Shown here in pieces: positions 17,086 through 25,686 of a stretch of 64,000 nucleotides of DNA (the stretch's first letter is position 1; every line of letters begins with the position of its first letter). The stretch lies in NCBI RefSeq assembly GCF_016658545.1, contig NZ_JACVZC010000013.1, forward strand, positions 1-64,000, read 5' to 3'. Under the pieces are notes generated by a model. That model had not been told where the DNA came from. It worked only from the letters and a program-made list of their open reading frames with translations, and ran no database searches. The translations under genes and the position numbers were made by a program. This stretch comes from Pseudomonas sp. S37. Its GTDB lineage: Bacteria; Pseudomonadota; Gammaproteobacteria; Pseudomonadales; Pseudomonadaceae.

Positions 17086-17669
17086 TGACAGGAACTGGCC
17101 TGATGAGGTTGTCTGCTGGTGCGGCGCTCTTCGCAGGCTCGCGCTGGTTCGATCTTGATCGGCATGACAGCGGCTTCCGAGGACGGTTAAACCGTATGAC
17201 TGCAAGTACTGCAAGGTTGCTGCATCGGATTGCCTGGCAGGTAGAGTGCATGTCGTCTGGGCTGACTTTGACAGCTGTCAGAAATCGCCATTCTCGATCG
17301 CGCATTCTGTTGGGGGTATCGCGGGTATTTTTGGGGGTGTATTTTCCATTTATTGAAACCAGAAATGCCGCCCTAGAGCCCTGTCCAGGTGTTCTTCGGC
17401 GAGTTCCTACCTCCCGCCGCACCGCCAGTGGTTTCTGCTCAGGCATCAGCATTTTTTATTCTCGCAGTGACCAGAACCGACGTGACGTAATCCGTCACTG
17501 CGTCCTAGATCTAACAAGGCGCCTCAAATTATTTGGCCCCTTCTTTAGCATGACGACCGCGTACAGGAGCTTCACGAGCTGTTAAACCCTTACTTTTATA
17601 ATCTGCACCTGAGTATATTTGGGTCTGATAAGTCACAGGTTATCCGAACCTATCGCAGCATTGAGCGAG
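17086..17669. other. left border of the accessory island, no clear gene
   Basis: No convincing CDS. The stretch holds two closely spaced TTGGGGGT elements (17310 and 17331), a motif I associate with attachment regions of phage-type integrases in Pseudomonas, and AT-richer DNA before the recombinase start. A CGTGACGTAATCCGTCACTGCG imperfect palindrome lies at about 17479-17500. No tRNA gene and no direct repeat matching the 28 kb side was found. Confidence 0.3.
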
Positions 17670-18797
17670 ATGAAATTGACAGAGCCGGTACAAATGCTCT
17701 CCTCCCAGCCGTTGGTGCTGGCGGAGTTAGCCGACAGCACCCGCGCCGCGGCCGAGGCATTCATCGCGGCAGGCACTGCGGCCAATACGGTGCGCAGCTA
17801 TCAGAGCGCCCTCACCTACTGGTCCGCGTGGTTGCGGTTACGTTATCGCCGCTCGCTCGGCGACAGCGCGTTGCCACCCGAGGTCACCGTGCAATTCATC
17901 GTCGACCATTTGGCCAGGCCCGATACATCTGGTAACTGGACGCACCTGCTGCCGCCGGCCGTCGATGCCGCGTTGGTGGAAGCCAAGATCAAGGGCAAGC
18001 CGGGGCCACTGTCGTTCAGCACAGTTAGCCATCGCTTGGCAGTTTTGGCTAAATGGCATCGCCTGCGACGCTGGGATAACCCAAGTGAGGCTCCTGCGGT
18101 GAAGACGCTTCTTCGCGAGGCACGCAAGGCCCAAGCGCGCCAAGGCGTATCCGTGCGGAAGAAAACTGCAGTAGTGTTGGAGCCGCTGCAGGCGATGCTT
18201 GCCACCTGCACTGACGGCGTGCGTGGTACGCGCGATCGCGCCCTGCTATTAATGGCCTGGAGCGGCGGTGGCCGGCGCCGCTCGGAAATCGTGGGTTTGC
18301 AGATCGAAGACCTTCGCCGTCTGGACGCCGACACCTGGCTATATGCACTTGGGGCAACCAAAACCGATAGTAGCGGCGTGCGGCGGGAAAAGCCGCTGCA
18401 GGGACCGGCGGCTCAGGCGCTGAACGCCTGGCTCGCTGTAGCACCGGCCAGCGAGGGCCCGCTGTTTCGCCGCTTGTACAAAGGGGGGCGGGTCGCGTCT
18501 GCTGGTCTGTCCGGTGACCAGGTCGCGCGCATTGTCAAACGCCGTGCGGCACTAGCCGGCCTCGACGGCGACTGGGCAGCGCACAGCCTGCGCTCGGGCT
18601 TCGTCACCGAGGCAGGACGCCAGGGGGTGCCTCTCGGCGAGGTAATGGCGATGACTGAGCACCGTAGCGTCAGTACCGTAATGGGCTATTTCCAGGCGGG
18701 GTCGTTACTGGGCAGTCGTGCCAGCCAACTCCTTTCAATGGAATCGTCAAACGAGAACGCGCCAAGTGACCTTCAGCCGACAGCGAATCCCTCCTAG
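17670..18797 (+). CDS. tyrosine recombinase / site-specific integrase
   Basis: 375 residues from the ATG at 17670. An N-terminal SAM-like core-binding domain (ANTVRSYQSALTYWSAWL) precedes the catalytic domain. Visible catalytic residues are the first Arg in GGRRRSEI, HSLRSG for His-x-x-Arg, EHRSV for the second His and GYF for the tyrosine nucleophile. The length and sequence are those of short recombinases, not P4-type phage integrases. It stands alone at the island edge. It may integrate the island, or may resolve cointegrates for the Tn7-like element (inference). Confidence 0.9.
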   Translation: MKLTEPVQMLSSQPLVLAELADSTRAAAEAFIAAGTAANTVRSYQSALTYWSAWLRLRYRRSLGDSALPPEVTVQFIVDHLARPDTSGNWTHLLPPAVDAALVEAKIKGKPGPLSFSTVSHRLAVLAKWHRLRRWDNPSEAPAVKTLLREARKAQARQGVSVRKKTAVVLEPLQAMLATCTDGVRGTRDRALLLMAWSGGGRRRSEIVGLQIEDLRRLDADTWLYALGATKTDSSGVRREKPLQGPAAQALNAWLAVAPASEGPLFRRLYKGGRVASAGLSGDQVARIVKRRAALAGLDGDWAAHSLRSGFVTEAGRQGVPLGEVMAMTEHRSVSTVMGYFQAGSLLGSRASQLLSMESSNENAPSDLQPTANPS

Positions 18798-19005
18798 CGC
18801 GCAGGGAGGCGCCCGCCAGATGCGTGAACAAGTACGGTGTGCAGTCCACACCACGCCACCAACTGATTTCAACATCGCCTCCTAAGCATCAAGGTGCAGC
18901 TCGGCGAAGCCAGCCCGGAGCGTTCGCCCGACGTAAGTAGCAGTGGATGAAGCGGCATCTCAAATCAGCAATAATGGCCTACCGCCACCAAGGAACGCGT
19001 AGACC

Positions 19006-19881
19006 ATGGCCCGAAAATCCTCCCCTGTTGTCCCTCCACAGCCGAAGTTAAAACTGACGTCGCAAGAGATCGACCGTGGTATTGCCCGGTTATCCGAAAG
19101 AATTGCAGAGCTTCACGCCTTTGACCTTGGTACCGTCCGGGATGGCAATACACCCGAGCTAAAGGCTATGGAGGTTGCCATCAAGGACAGTCTGACCCGC
19201 TGTTTCGGCGAGGACACCAGTACCTACCGCACCTATGCGGCCGCCACCGACCTCACGTATTACCCCATGGTTTTCACCACCGGGCACACGGTCGACTATC
19301 ACGGACCAATTCAACGCAGGGTACTGAACTCCATCGCGCTGCTTGAACAGGCACAGAAAAGCTTGAAGGAGGATTTGGCTGATCTCCCAGCAGCGGAGGA
19401 TACGCAGAGAGCCTCGGGTCGTGAGGATAAGCTTGTCCAGTCAGATCGAGTATTTGTTGTCCACGGCCATGACGAGGGTGCTCGTGAGTCGGTGGCTCGA
19501 TTCCTTGAAAAGCTTGGACTCGAGCCCGTCATTCTCCATGAACAGGCCAATCGTGGTCGGACCGTAATCGAGAAGATTGAAGGACACCGAGACGTAGGAT
19601 TTGCGGTGGTGCTGCTCACGCCTGACGACCAAGGCTGCGTAAAGGGCGGAGAATTAGAGCCACGCGCCAGACAGAACGTCCTGTTGGAACTTGGCTATTT
19701 CCTGGGCTACCTGGGGCGTGACAGGGTCTGTGCACTCAAGCGTGACCAAGTGGAAATACCCAGCGACTTCGCAGGCGTAGTCTGGACTTCGATGAGCGAC
19801 GAGGGTTGGAAGCAAGCCTTGAGCCGGGAGCTACAGGGCGCCGGCTACGAAATTGATTGGAATAAAGTAATGCGCTGCTAG
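19006..19881 (+). CDS. TIR-like nucleotide-binding protein (CAP12/Pycsar-effector TIR type)
   Basis: 291 residues. The N-terminal 140 residues are helical and unassigned. The C-terminal domain (about 148-285) opens with VFVVHGHDEGARESVARFL and continues with GRTVIEKIEGHRDVGFAVV, VLLTPDD and NVLLELGYFLG. This is the TIR-like fold annotated as predicted nucleotide-binding protein, used as effector in CBASS and Pycsar systems. Glu189 occupies the position of the TIR NAD-hydrolase glutamate. No cyclase gene is adjacent, so this is a lone effector-like gene, possibly an antiphage NADase or regulator. Confidence 0.82.
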   Translation: MARKSSPVVPPQPKLKLTSQEIDRGIARLSERIAELHAFDLGTVRDGNTPELKAMEVAIKDSLTRCFGEDTSTYRTYAAATDLTYYPMVFTTGHTVDYHGPIQRRVLNSIALLEQAQKSLKEDLADLPAAEDTQRASGREDKLVQSDRVFVVHGHDEGARESVARFLEKLGLEPVILHEQANRGRTVIEKIEGHRDVGFAVVLLTPDDQGCVKGGELEPRARQNVLLELGYFLGYLGRDRVCALKRDQVEIPSDFAGVVWTSMSDEGWKQALSRELQGAGYEIDWNKVMRC

Positions 19882-19998
19882 GCAGCAGGCTGAAGCCCTG
19901 ACCTCAACCGGGCTGACAAAGGTGGCGGTGGGGTGTAATCTAGCGACATTGGCTCCGAGACTTTGTTGGCAAATCGCCTCCCCTTGGAGACGCCTGAA

Positions 19999-20024
19999 AG
20001 CCCGCCCTAAAAGCGGGCTTTTTT
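19999..20024 (+). terminator. Rho-independent terminator
   Basis: AAGCCCGC-CCTAAAA-GCGGGCTT followed by TTTTC: a textbook stem and T tract. It lies about 120 bases after the TIR-like gene and probably ends its transcript. Confidence 0.8.
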
Positions 20025-20107
20025 CGTATCCGCCAGCATTTCCACCGATTGGGCTCTCACAAGCTCAGTCTTCGGCTCAGGCGCGCTCTGCGCCCAATCC
20101 CCCTCAA

Positions 20108-20370
20108 CTAGCTCTGCCGTTCTTTGAGGCTTTCAGCGATTTTGGCCTCCAGGGTTTCTAGCGGCACACCTTGACGCCGCACGATTTTCCGAGAACGCCG
20201 AGATTTCTTTCAATAACTGCCCGTCCTCCCCCGAGATGAATTCCAGCTTTTGGTGCAGCGCAAGGTAGGTGGCGACGTCATTTTGCTATCTGCATTGGAG
20301 CTATGGACTAGCCAGTTGCGGTCCTCAAGTAACGTGGCAACGCGTCAGGCGGCAGACGACGCTCAAAATG
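20108..20370 (-). pseudogene. decayed gene with at least two frameshifts, family unknown
   Basis: Reading the minus strand in three joined frames gives a coherent protein end: VATLLEDRNWLVHSSNADS, then DVATYLALHQKLEFISGEDG with LLKEISAFSENRA, then RRQGVPLETLEAKIAESLKE and a stop at 20108-20110. The amphipathic, conserved-looking sequence across frame changes indicates a broken gene. I cannot name it. The upstream part beyond 20370 is too decayed to follow. Confidence 0.45.
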
Positions 20371-20527
20371 CTGATCGATCCGCCGGCGATCACGCGTATC
20401 GGCAACGTCAGACTCGGTCTCAATACGTTGGCAATGGTCAACGGGTGTCAACCCTCAGGACCACGTGTAAGATGTACCCTTGAGCGACAGCGCAAAGTGC
20501 TGGTGGAATGCCAATGGAGTACATTCA

Positions 20528-20977
20528 ATGGTTCCGATTCGTGAAAGTGGCACCCGCAGGGCAACGGAATACTTGATCCAAGCCAATATTGGTGAACTGA
20601 GCCCCGTGCTGATTTATCACCATATTAACGCAGGATTCACATTGTTGGACGTTCAACAGATGTTGTTAGAGATTACACCACGCTCGTGCGGCTCAACATT
20701 GCGCCGAATTTTAGGCAAGCCTACTTCTGCCAAGCTCCGCGCCGGGCGTCTCCCAGTACGCCTGAATTCCCAGCAGAGCGCTGTGGCCTTTATGTACGCC
20801 AAGATTTTTGAGTTATCCCTGAATGTTTTTGGTACGCCCCAACTCGCTGAACAATGGATGAGATTACCGTGCCGCTTCCTAGGTGGCGATGTGCCACTTG
20901 ACGTGATACATAATCCCTATGCATACCGCTTGATCGAAACGTATCTACAGCGCGTAAAGTACGGGATTTACCAATAG
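20528..20977 (+). CDS. orphan Xre/MbcA/ParS (DUF2384) antitoxin-like protein
   Basis: 149 residues. The C-terminal segment AEQWMRLPCRFLGGDVPLDV and NPYAYRLIETYLQRVKYGIY matches the toxin-binding DUF2384 domain of RES-Xre antitoxins (compare the usual 'W...P...LGGRSPLDLL...G...VEDLLGRIEYGVY'). The N-terminal part, with YHHINAGFTLLDVQQMLL, probably forms the Xre-like helices. The ATG at 20528 has GGAG nine bases upstream. No RES-domain toxin follows; 370 noncoding bases do. It may act as a regulator or as an anti-toxin against a toxin elsewhere. Confidence 0.72.
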   Translation: MVPIRESGTRRATEYLIQANIGELSPVLIYHHINAGFTLLDVQQMLLEITPRSCGSTLRRILGKPTSAKLRAGRLPVRLNSQQSAVAFMYAKIFELSLNVFGTPQLAEQWMRLPCRFLGGDVPLDVIHNPYAYRLIETYLQRVKYGIYQ

Positions 20978-21349
20978 CATTTGGCACACAAGCACCCTAT
21001 CTCGTGTCCATCCCAAGCAAATATTATAATGAGACATTCCGAGTGCTAACCGTTTAACGCCCGCTACAAGTTGCATTATACGGAGCGTATAAATAAATTG
21101 ATTCGGCGATCGCTGCAACATGCCACCAAAAGTCAAAAAAGCAACTACATTAACACCAATGTGATAGCAAGCCTTGATCAAAAAAATCCTATACTATATC
21201 AAACCACACTTGCACTTGTGACTGGTTAGAGTAACTCACAAGCCCTGCATCTTCACTACGTGACGAAGCTTTATTAAATCTTCTGGCATTGACTTAAAAA
21301 AGACGTTTGGGCATAATACTTTGGGTCGCATACTTCGGAAGTCAAAGTA
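20978..21349. other. AT-rich gene-free stretch before the transposition module
   Basis: No gene seen. The DNA is AT-rich. It contains TGTGACTGGTTAGAG at 21217, which weakly resembles the inverted complement of 28041-28055 on the right side (TGTGACCATCAGAGC). The promoter for the KfrA_N-type gene probably lies here (TTGACTTAAAAAAGAC at about 21292). A left transposon end is expected in or upstream of this stretch but could not be fixed. Confidence 0.3.
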
Positions 21350-21766
21350 ATGAAAAGCAAAATAACCGAAATGGATGTCGCACGAGCAATTCAGCGCTTA
21401 AAGACTAAAGGAATGAAACCAACCCTCAATTCCATTAGGGCCGAACTGGGAAATCAAGGATCCAAGACGACCATCTTACGGATGGTGCGAACACTTAGCG
21501 AGCAAAATAAATCTGCCAATCTTTCAATTACTCTACCTGCAGGTGCTGATGGCTCATTAGCAACTGCCAGCCTTTCAATAGAAGAGCCTTCTGCAATCGT
21601 CGAAAGTATTGAATCGCTGGGAGAGGCCCGAGTGATTGTCAACAGACTGTGCTTAACTATACAGCATTTAAAAACCGAACTGGCCATATGTCAATCCAAC
21701 AACGAAGCTTTACGCTCATCTCAAAAGCAAGCGTTAGAGGCACTGCGCGCATCCATTAAATTGTAA
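21350..21766 (+). CDS. KfrA_N-type DNA-binding protein (138 aa)
   Basis: The N-terminal half (EMDVARAIQRLKTKGMKPTL, SIRAELGNQGSKTTILRMVR) matches the KfrA N-terminal DNA-binding domain of plasmid replication and partition regulators. The long coiled coil of KfrA is reduced to a short helix (about residues 85-135). The stop overlaps the end of the convergent gene by 11 bases. As part of the transposition module it could be a transcriptional regulator or an accessory DNA-bending or end-binding factor; this is inference. Confidence 0.75.
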   Translation: MKSKITEMDVARAIQRLKTKGMKPTLNSIRAELGNQGSKTTILRMVRTLSEQNKSANLSITLPAGADGSLATASLSIEEPSAIVESIESLGEARVIVNRLCLTIQHLKTELAICQSNNEALRSSQKQALEALRASIKL

Positions 21767-22592
21767 TGATGCGCGGACAACACCTGTACACCTTTCTCTG
21801 TATACGTTTTAGCTGTTTCTCCCCATCGATATTCTCGGCGCTCCCTCCATCCGCTCTACCCCTTAAATGCTTTGCCAGATTTATTCGCTCTAGCCAGTTC
21901 ATTTCTCTAATGACGTAACGCCACGTTAGCCATACATCTGAATAATCTCTCCCACCGGGACTGTAATACCCTTCATAAACAGCCTCCCAAAATTTGATTA
22001 CCCCACGTACTTCATAGCACGCGGAATCAAAAAAAACACACCCTGCTGCCTCTACAGCGCCGAAGACCACACTTGAAAATTCCTCCTGCAGGATAGTCCA
22101 CTTTCGCTCAATAAGTAGTTGAGCAACCACATCTAAAAAATCCTGATAAACTTGACCGCCTCGTAAGTCAATGGCGGTACAAGTGCTCGCAATAAATATC
22201 GCTAGCCTATCGAAACTTTTATGTTTTTGCAGTTCCTTGAGCGAGTAATAACTACTCAGCCGAGATGCCGCTCCGTAGCGATTGAGCACATCAATTCTTG
22301 TTGAGTAGTCGCAGTCTTCCTTTAGAAGTTTCCACAGTGGATGGTGATACACATCAGATGCTTGAGGGCATACTAGCAGTAGCTGGTTGAATGTGCTGTG
22401 TTGAGGCTGATGCCCTCTCAAAAACAATCTCCATGGTTTTGGGTCCAGAGATCCTGATTCCATACCGTGGATTTGCTCAAACCACCTCGCCATTGCGTAG
22501 CCAGTGCGAGCAATCCTCGCCTCGTCTGCAATGGTCAGGGCCATCGCCTTCACCCTTAGGTAATCAACGGGCTGCTTACGTGGTCGCGCCAC
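21756..22592 (-). CDS. unknown protein of the transposition module (278 aa)
   Basis: GTG start with AGGAG six bases upstream, reading ARPRKQPVDYLRVKAMALTI. The basic start suggests DNA binding; the rest is mixed helical with many aromatic residues (YHHPLWKLL, FWEAVYEGYYSPGGRDYSDV, VWLTWRYVIREMNWLERINL). I do not recognise the family. No catalytic motif, signal peptide or transmembrane helix is apparent. It is convergent and overlapping with the KfrA_N-type gene and divergent from the transposase, so its 240-base upstream region with a palindrome may coordinate both. Confidence 0.75.
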   Translation of the reverse strand: MARPRKQPVDYLRVKAMALTIADEARIARTGYAMARWFEQIHGMESGSLDPKPWRLFLRGHQPQHSTFNQLLLVCPQASDVYHHPLWKLLKEDCDYSTRIDVLNRYGAASRLSSYYSLKELQKHKSFDRLAIFIASTCTAIDLRGGQVYQDFLDVVAQLLIERKWTILQEEFSSVVFGAVEAAGCVFFDSACYEVRGVIKFWEAVYEGYYSPGGRDYSDVWLTWRYVIREMNWLERINLAKHLRGRADGGSAENIDGEKQLKRIQRKVYRCCPRIITI

Positions 22593-22742
22593 ATCGTACT
22601 CCTAAATCGGGGTGATACGGTTCACACCGATTCTCAATGCGCGGCATGCCGAACCTTGTATAGCCTTGATTTTTAACATTTCTTTTGTTCGTAAATTCAG
22701 TTTTTTTGCCTCGTGACTACTCAATTCCTGCCCCCCTAGAAT

Positions 22743-22766
22743 GGTACACATCGGCTTCAGTGTACC
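22743..22766. promoter_or_regulatory. palindrome in the divergent promoter of the transposase operon
   Basis: GGTACAC-N10-GTGTACC, seven-base perfect arms, between the 278-residue gene and the transposase gene. It is placed where a dimeric repressor would cover the transposase promoter. The KfrA_N-type protein is the obvious candidate binder, but this is inference. Confidence 0.5.
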
Positions 22767-22829
22767 GCTATTCGTAATCAAATGCGGATCTGCGGAGCTT
22801 GCCAGGTGGAGAGATAAGAGAATTGAGCA

Positions 22830-24662
22830 ATGGATCAGATTCTGGAAATTGGTGAGTATGTAATCGTAAATGGCGTGATTGCTGTTATTTCTGAACTGAT
22901 CGACTCTGAAAATCTGAAGGTGAGAGAGCACGAGTCGGGTTTGTTATATACAGTGAATGTAGGTGATATCAGAGTGATTCCGAAATCATCTAAACAATCT
23001 GAGAGCTTCCGACTAGACCCGACAGATCCTGCTATAGCACAGTCCTTAGTGCAAGCTGCTGAGCGAGCAGAAGTGATCATGAAGTATAGAAGAGGCGAAT
23101 TAAACGTTAAACAAAGCGGCGAGTTGCTCGGTATTAAGAAAAGCCAATTTTACAAACTCAACAAAAACTATAGCGAAGACTTTGGTCCATCTAGCATAGT
23201 ACGCCAAACCGCTGGACCAAAAATCGGCTCTACCCGAATTAGCAAGCATATATCCGATATCGTGGACGAATGCTTTGATACACACTACAACGGGCCAGCA
23301 GCAAGTTATTCAGCAGTTTGGAGACAGGTCCAAGCGCAGTGCTTCAAGGAAGGGCTGCAATGCCCAAGTCTTGGAACCGTTAGCCGATTAATCAAAATGC
23401 ACGACCAAAAAGAAAGAGAGCTCAAAAAAAACGGACAAGATGCAGCACGCCAAAAATTTGAGCCAAGGCCTGGAATCGTTGAAGCAAGTGCCCCACTAAG
23501 TATCGCTCAAACGGATCATACAATGGTGGATCTGCTTTTGCGTGCCGAGCACGACAGAAACATAATTGTCGGCCGCCCGTGGGTAACGCTAATCATTGAC
23601 ATATATAGCCGTGTTATTCTCGGCTACTACATCTCAATGTTCCCGCCGTCCTTGATTTCGGTACAGCAAAGTTTAGGGATGGCCGCGCTTCCGAAAAAGA
23701 TGGGTTACTTTGTTAGCGATCTGGATTATGTGGAGTATCCTTATTACGGGCTTCCCCAAATAGTGCTCATGGACAATGCCAAAGAATTCAGATCTCTGAC
23801 ATTGCGTGCAGCCATGAGCAAGTATAACGTTAAACCAGAGTATAGGAAGCCGTATAAAAAGCATATGGGAGGACACATCGAGCGCTTGATCGGTACGTTC
23901 ATGACTACTGCAGTACATTTCCTTCCTGGTACAACATATTCGAATCCACAACAACGCGGCGATTACAACAGCGAAAAACTATCTTCGTTGACCTTCAGCG
24001 AGTTTGTCACGTGGTTCGCTGGCCAGGTAATGATTTATCATGGAACGGTGCACTCAGCGCTAAAGAAATCGCCTAAAGACGCCTGGAATGAGTATTTCAT
24101 CTCTAAAGGAACAACTCCACAACTGATTACTAATCCTAAGCAGTTTTTCATCGACTTTATGCCGGAACTACAGAGACCGGTGCACAATAGTGGCATCCAT
24201 GTTAATGGCAATAGGTACCACTCGCAGGGTATCAACCAAGTTCAAGGTCGGGGAAAAATCACTATCAAGTTCGACCCCTACAACCTAGAACAGATCTGGG
24301 CTAAAGTCGGCGATAACTATGTCCAAGTACCCAAAATAACCGGCGAGCATGATTTCATAAACTATGAAAGCTATAGGTGCAACCGTAAATTTAACAAGTC
24401 TGCTCCGCCTGGCACCATCACTGATCCGGATGCTCTTCGCCAGGTCTTGAAGAATAATGACCTGGTTAAAAATAGCCGTAAACGCACTCGTGCTGCCAGC
24501 GTGATGAACAATGCAGATGAAGCTAGGCGTCAGCACAACCGCGCAATAAAATCCGGTTTGCCTAAATCTCATTTTCCTGACTCGATCGAAAATCCGCAAG
24601 CCACTGCCCATCGCAACGTAAACTTTTCATTGCCCCCAACGCTGTACGACTTGACAGACTGA
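22830..24662 (+). CDS. DDE transposase, TniA/TnsB (Mu C-terminal) family
   Basis: 610 residues, the usual size. The catalytic triad is seen as IAQTDH (Asp229), LMDNAKEF (Asp315) and GGHIERLIG (Glu351). The D-35-E spacing between the last two is canonical for the retroviral integrase superfamily. N-terminal helix-turn-helix segments precede the core, and the C-terminal beta-barrel region typical of Mu-like transposases follows. A Lys/Arg-rich tail (NSRKRTRAASVMNNADEARR) may contact the ATPase partner. It cuts and joins transposon ends. The operon continues after a 104-base gap. Confidence 0.93.
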   Translation: MDQILEIGEYVIVNGVIAVISELIDSENLKVREHESGLLYTVNVGDIRVIPKSSKQSESFRLDPTDPAIAQSLVQAAERAEVIMKYRRGELNVKQSGELLGIKKSQFYKLNKNYSEDFGPSSIVRQTAGPKIGSTRISKHISDIVDECFDTHYNGPAASYSAVWRQVQAQCFKEGLQCPSLGTVSRLIKMHDQKERELKKNGQDAARQKFEPRPGIVEASAPLSIAQTDHTMVDLLLRAEHDRNIIVGRPWVTLIIDIYSRVILGYYISMFPPSLISVQQSLGMAALPKKMGYFVSDLDYVEYPYYGLPQIVLMDNAKEFRSLTLRAAMSKYNVKPEYRKPYKKHMGGHIERLIGTFMTTAVHFLPGTTYSNPQQRGDYNSEKLSSLTFSEFVTWFAGQVMIYHGTVHSALKKSPKDAWNEYFISKGTTPQLITNPKQFFIDFMPELQRPVHNSGIHVNGNRYHSQGINQVQGRGKITIKFDPYNLEQIWAKVGDNYVQVPKITGEHDFINYESYRCNRKFNKSAPPGTITDPDALRQVLKNNDLVKNSRKRTRAASVMNNADEARRQHNRAIKSGLPKSHFPDSIENPQATAHRNVNFSLPPTLYDLTD

Positions 24663-24766
24663 TCAACTCGAGCCGAGCAAATATACGTGTGGTTTCTAAC
24701 TTTAGATTGTCTTTGTTGTAAGCGACCCATGGCGTGTTTACACATTCAATCAAGAAGGAATTCGAT

Positions 24767-25672
24767 ATGACTGAAACATTCGCAAATCAAACTAGCAATA
24801 ATTTTTCAGGTGCACATGTAAGGGAGTCGCGCAGGCCTTTGCTGCTACTTGAACCTGAGCAGCGAATGGCGATCTGTTTAGAAGATGTATTTCTCGACTA
24901 TCCAATCGCAGACTCGATTCTCAAATCAATAGACTACATGCTTCAGTCAAAAAACAAAGTGCAAGCACCCTGCATGCTGATATGGGGTGAAGGCGGATAT
25001 GGCAAAACCAGCCTGATCAGGAAAATCAAGGAAAGAAACGTTGAGCAAACCAATAAGCTTGTTTTCATGAGTATGCGGCAGACACCAGAGAACTACAACT
25101 TTCGCGAGCTATTGCTTGAGGCCTTCGGGATCCCGCTAACCAAAAAATTTAGTGGTTTTAATGCCTCGAAGGAGTTCGCACGCACAGTCGCGCATAACAA
25201 TATCAAAGGTATCGTTATTGACGAAATTCATGACGCGCTCACGCTGACCCCTTTTCAACAACGCGCAAATTTATCGCTACTTAAAAATCTTTCTGGAGAG
25301 CAATTCAATCTGAGCGTGATTGCGTCTGGTACAGAAAAAGCCAGCGAAGCACTCCGACTCGACGCCCAACTGGAGAGACGTTATCTACAGTGGCCTCTCG
25401 CAAAGTGGGAGCTCGACGAAAACTTCCGTTCCTTCCTGCTTGCTTATGAACGCACTTTACCGCTAAAAAATCAATCACGGATATGGGATGAGGTAATCGC
25501 GCGGATGATACTAAAAACATCCTCAGGAATTATGGACAATGTTGCGAAAATTATTCAGGTTGCGGCTGCGGAAGCAATACGTACTGGTGAAGAACAAATT
25601 AGCGCAGAAATCATAGAGCATGTGCACCGGCTTGCTCCACACTATGGAGTTTCGCTAATGAAATCTCATTGA
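24767..25672 (+). CDS. AAA+ ATPase, TniB/TnsC-like (canonical)
   Basis: 301 residues from the ATG at 24767 (AAGGAA seven bases upstream). Walker A is GEGGYGKT with Lys80, and Walker B is GIVIDEIHD with Asp152 and Glu153. SVIASGTEKA is a sensor-like segment. These are the hallmarks of TniB/TnsC regulators, which polymerise on target DNA with ATP and recruit the transposase. The motifs are intact, so this is probably the active ATPase of the module. The next gene starts at most 15 bases on. Confidence 0.92.
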   Translation: MTETFANQTSNNFSGAHVRESRRPLLLLEPEQRMAICLEDVFLDYPIADSILKSIDYMLQSKNKVQAPCMLIWGEGGYGKTSLIRKIKERNVEQTNKLVFMSMRQTPENYNFRELLLEAFGIPLTKKFSGFNASKEFARTVAHNNIKGIVIDEIHDALTLTPFQQRANLSLLKNLSGEQFNLSVIASGTEKASEALRLDAQLERRYLQWPLAKWELDENFRSFLLAYERTLPLKNQSRIWDEVIARMILKTSSGIMDNVAKIIQVAAAEAIRTGEEQISAEIIEHVHRLAPHYGVSLMKSH

Positions 25673-25686
25673 GCTCGGGAAATTTT

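Noticed and set aside
17033..17452. 139-codon minus-strand frame upstream of and overlapping the MgtC/SapB gene
   Set aside because: It overlaps the start of the MgtC/SapB gene in another frame, has no ribosome site and reads as low-quality basic sequence; at most a trace of an old integrase leader.
17086..17669. tRNA-anchored island
   Set aside because: No tRNA gene or tRNA 3' end was found near the recombinase or at the 28 kb side.
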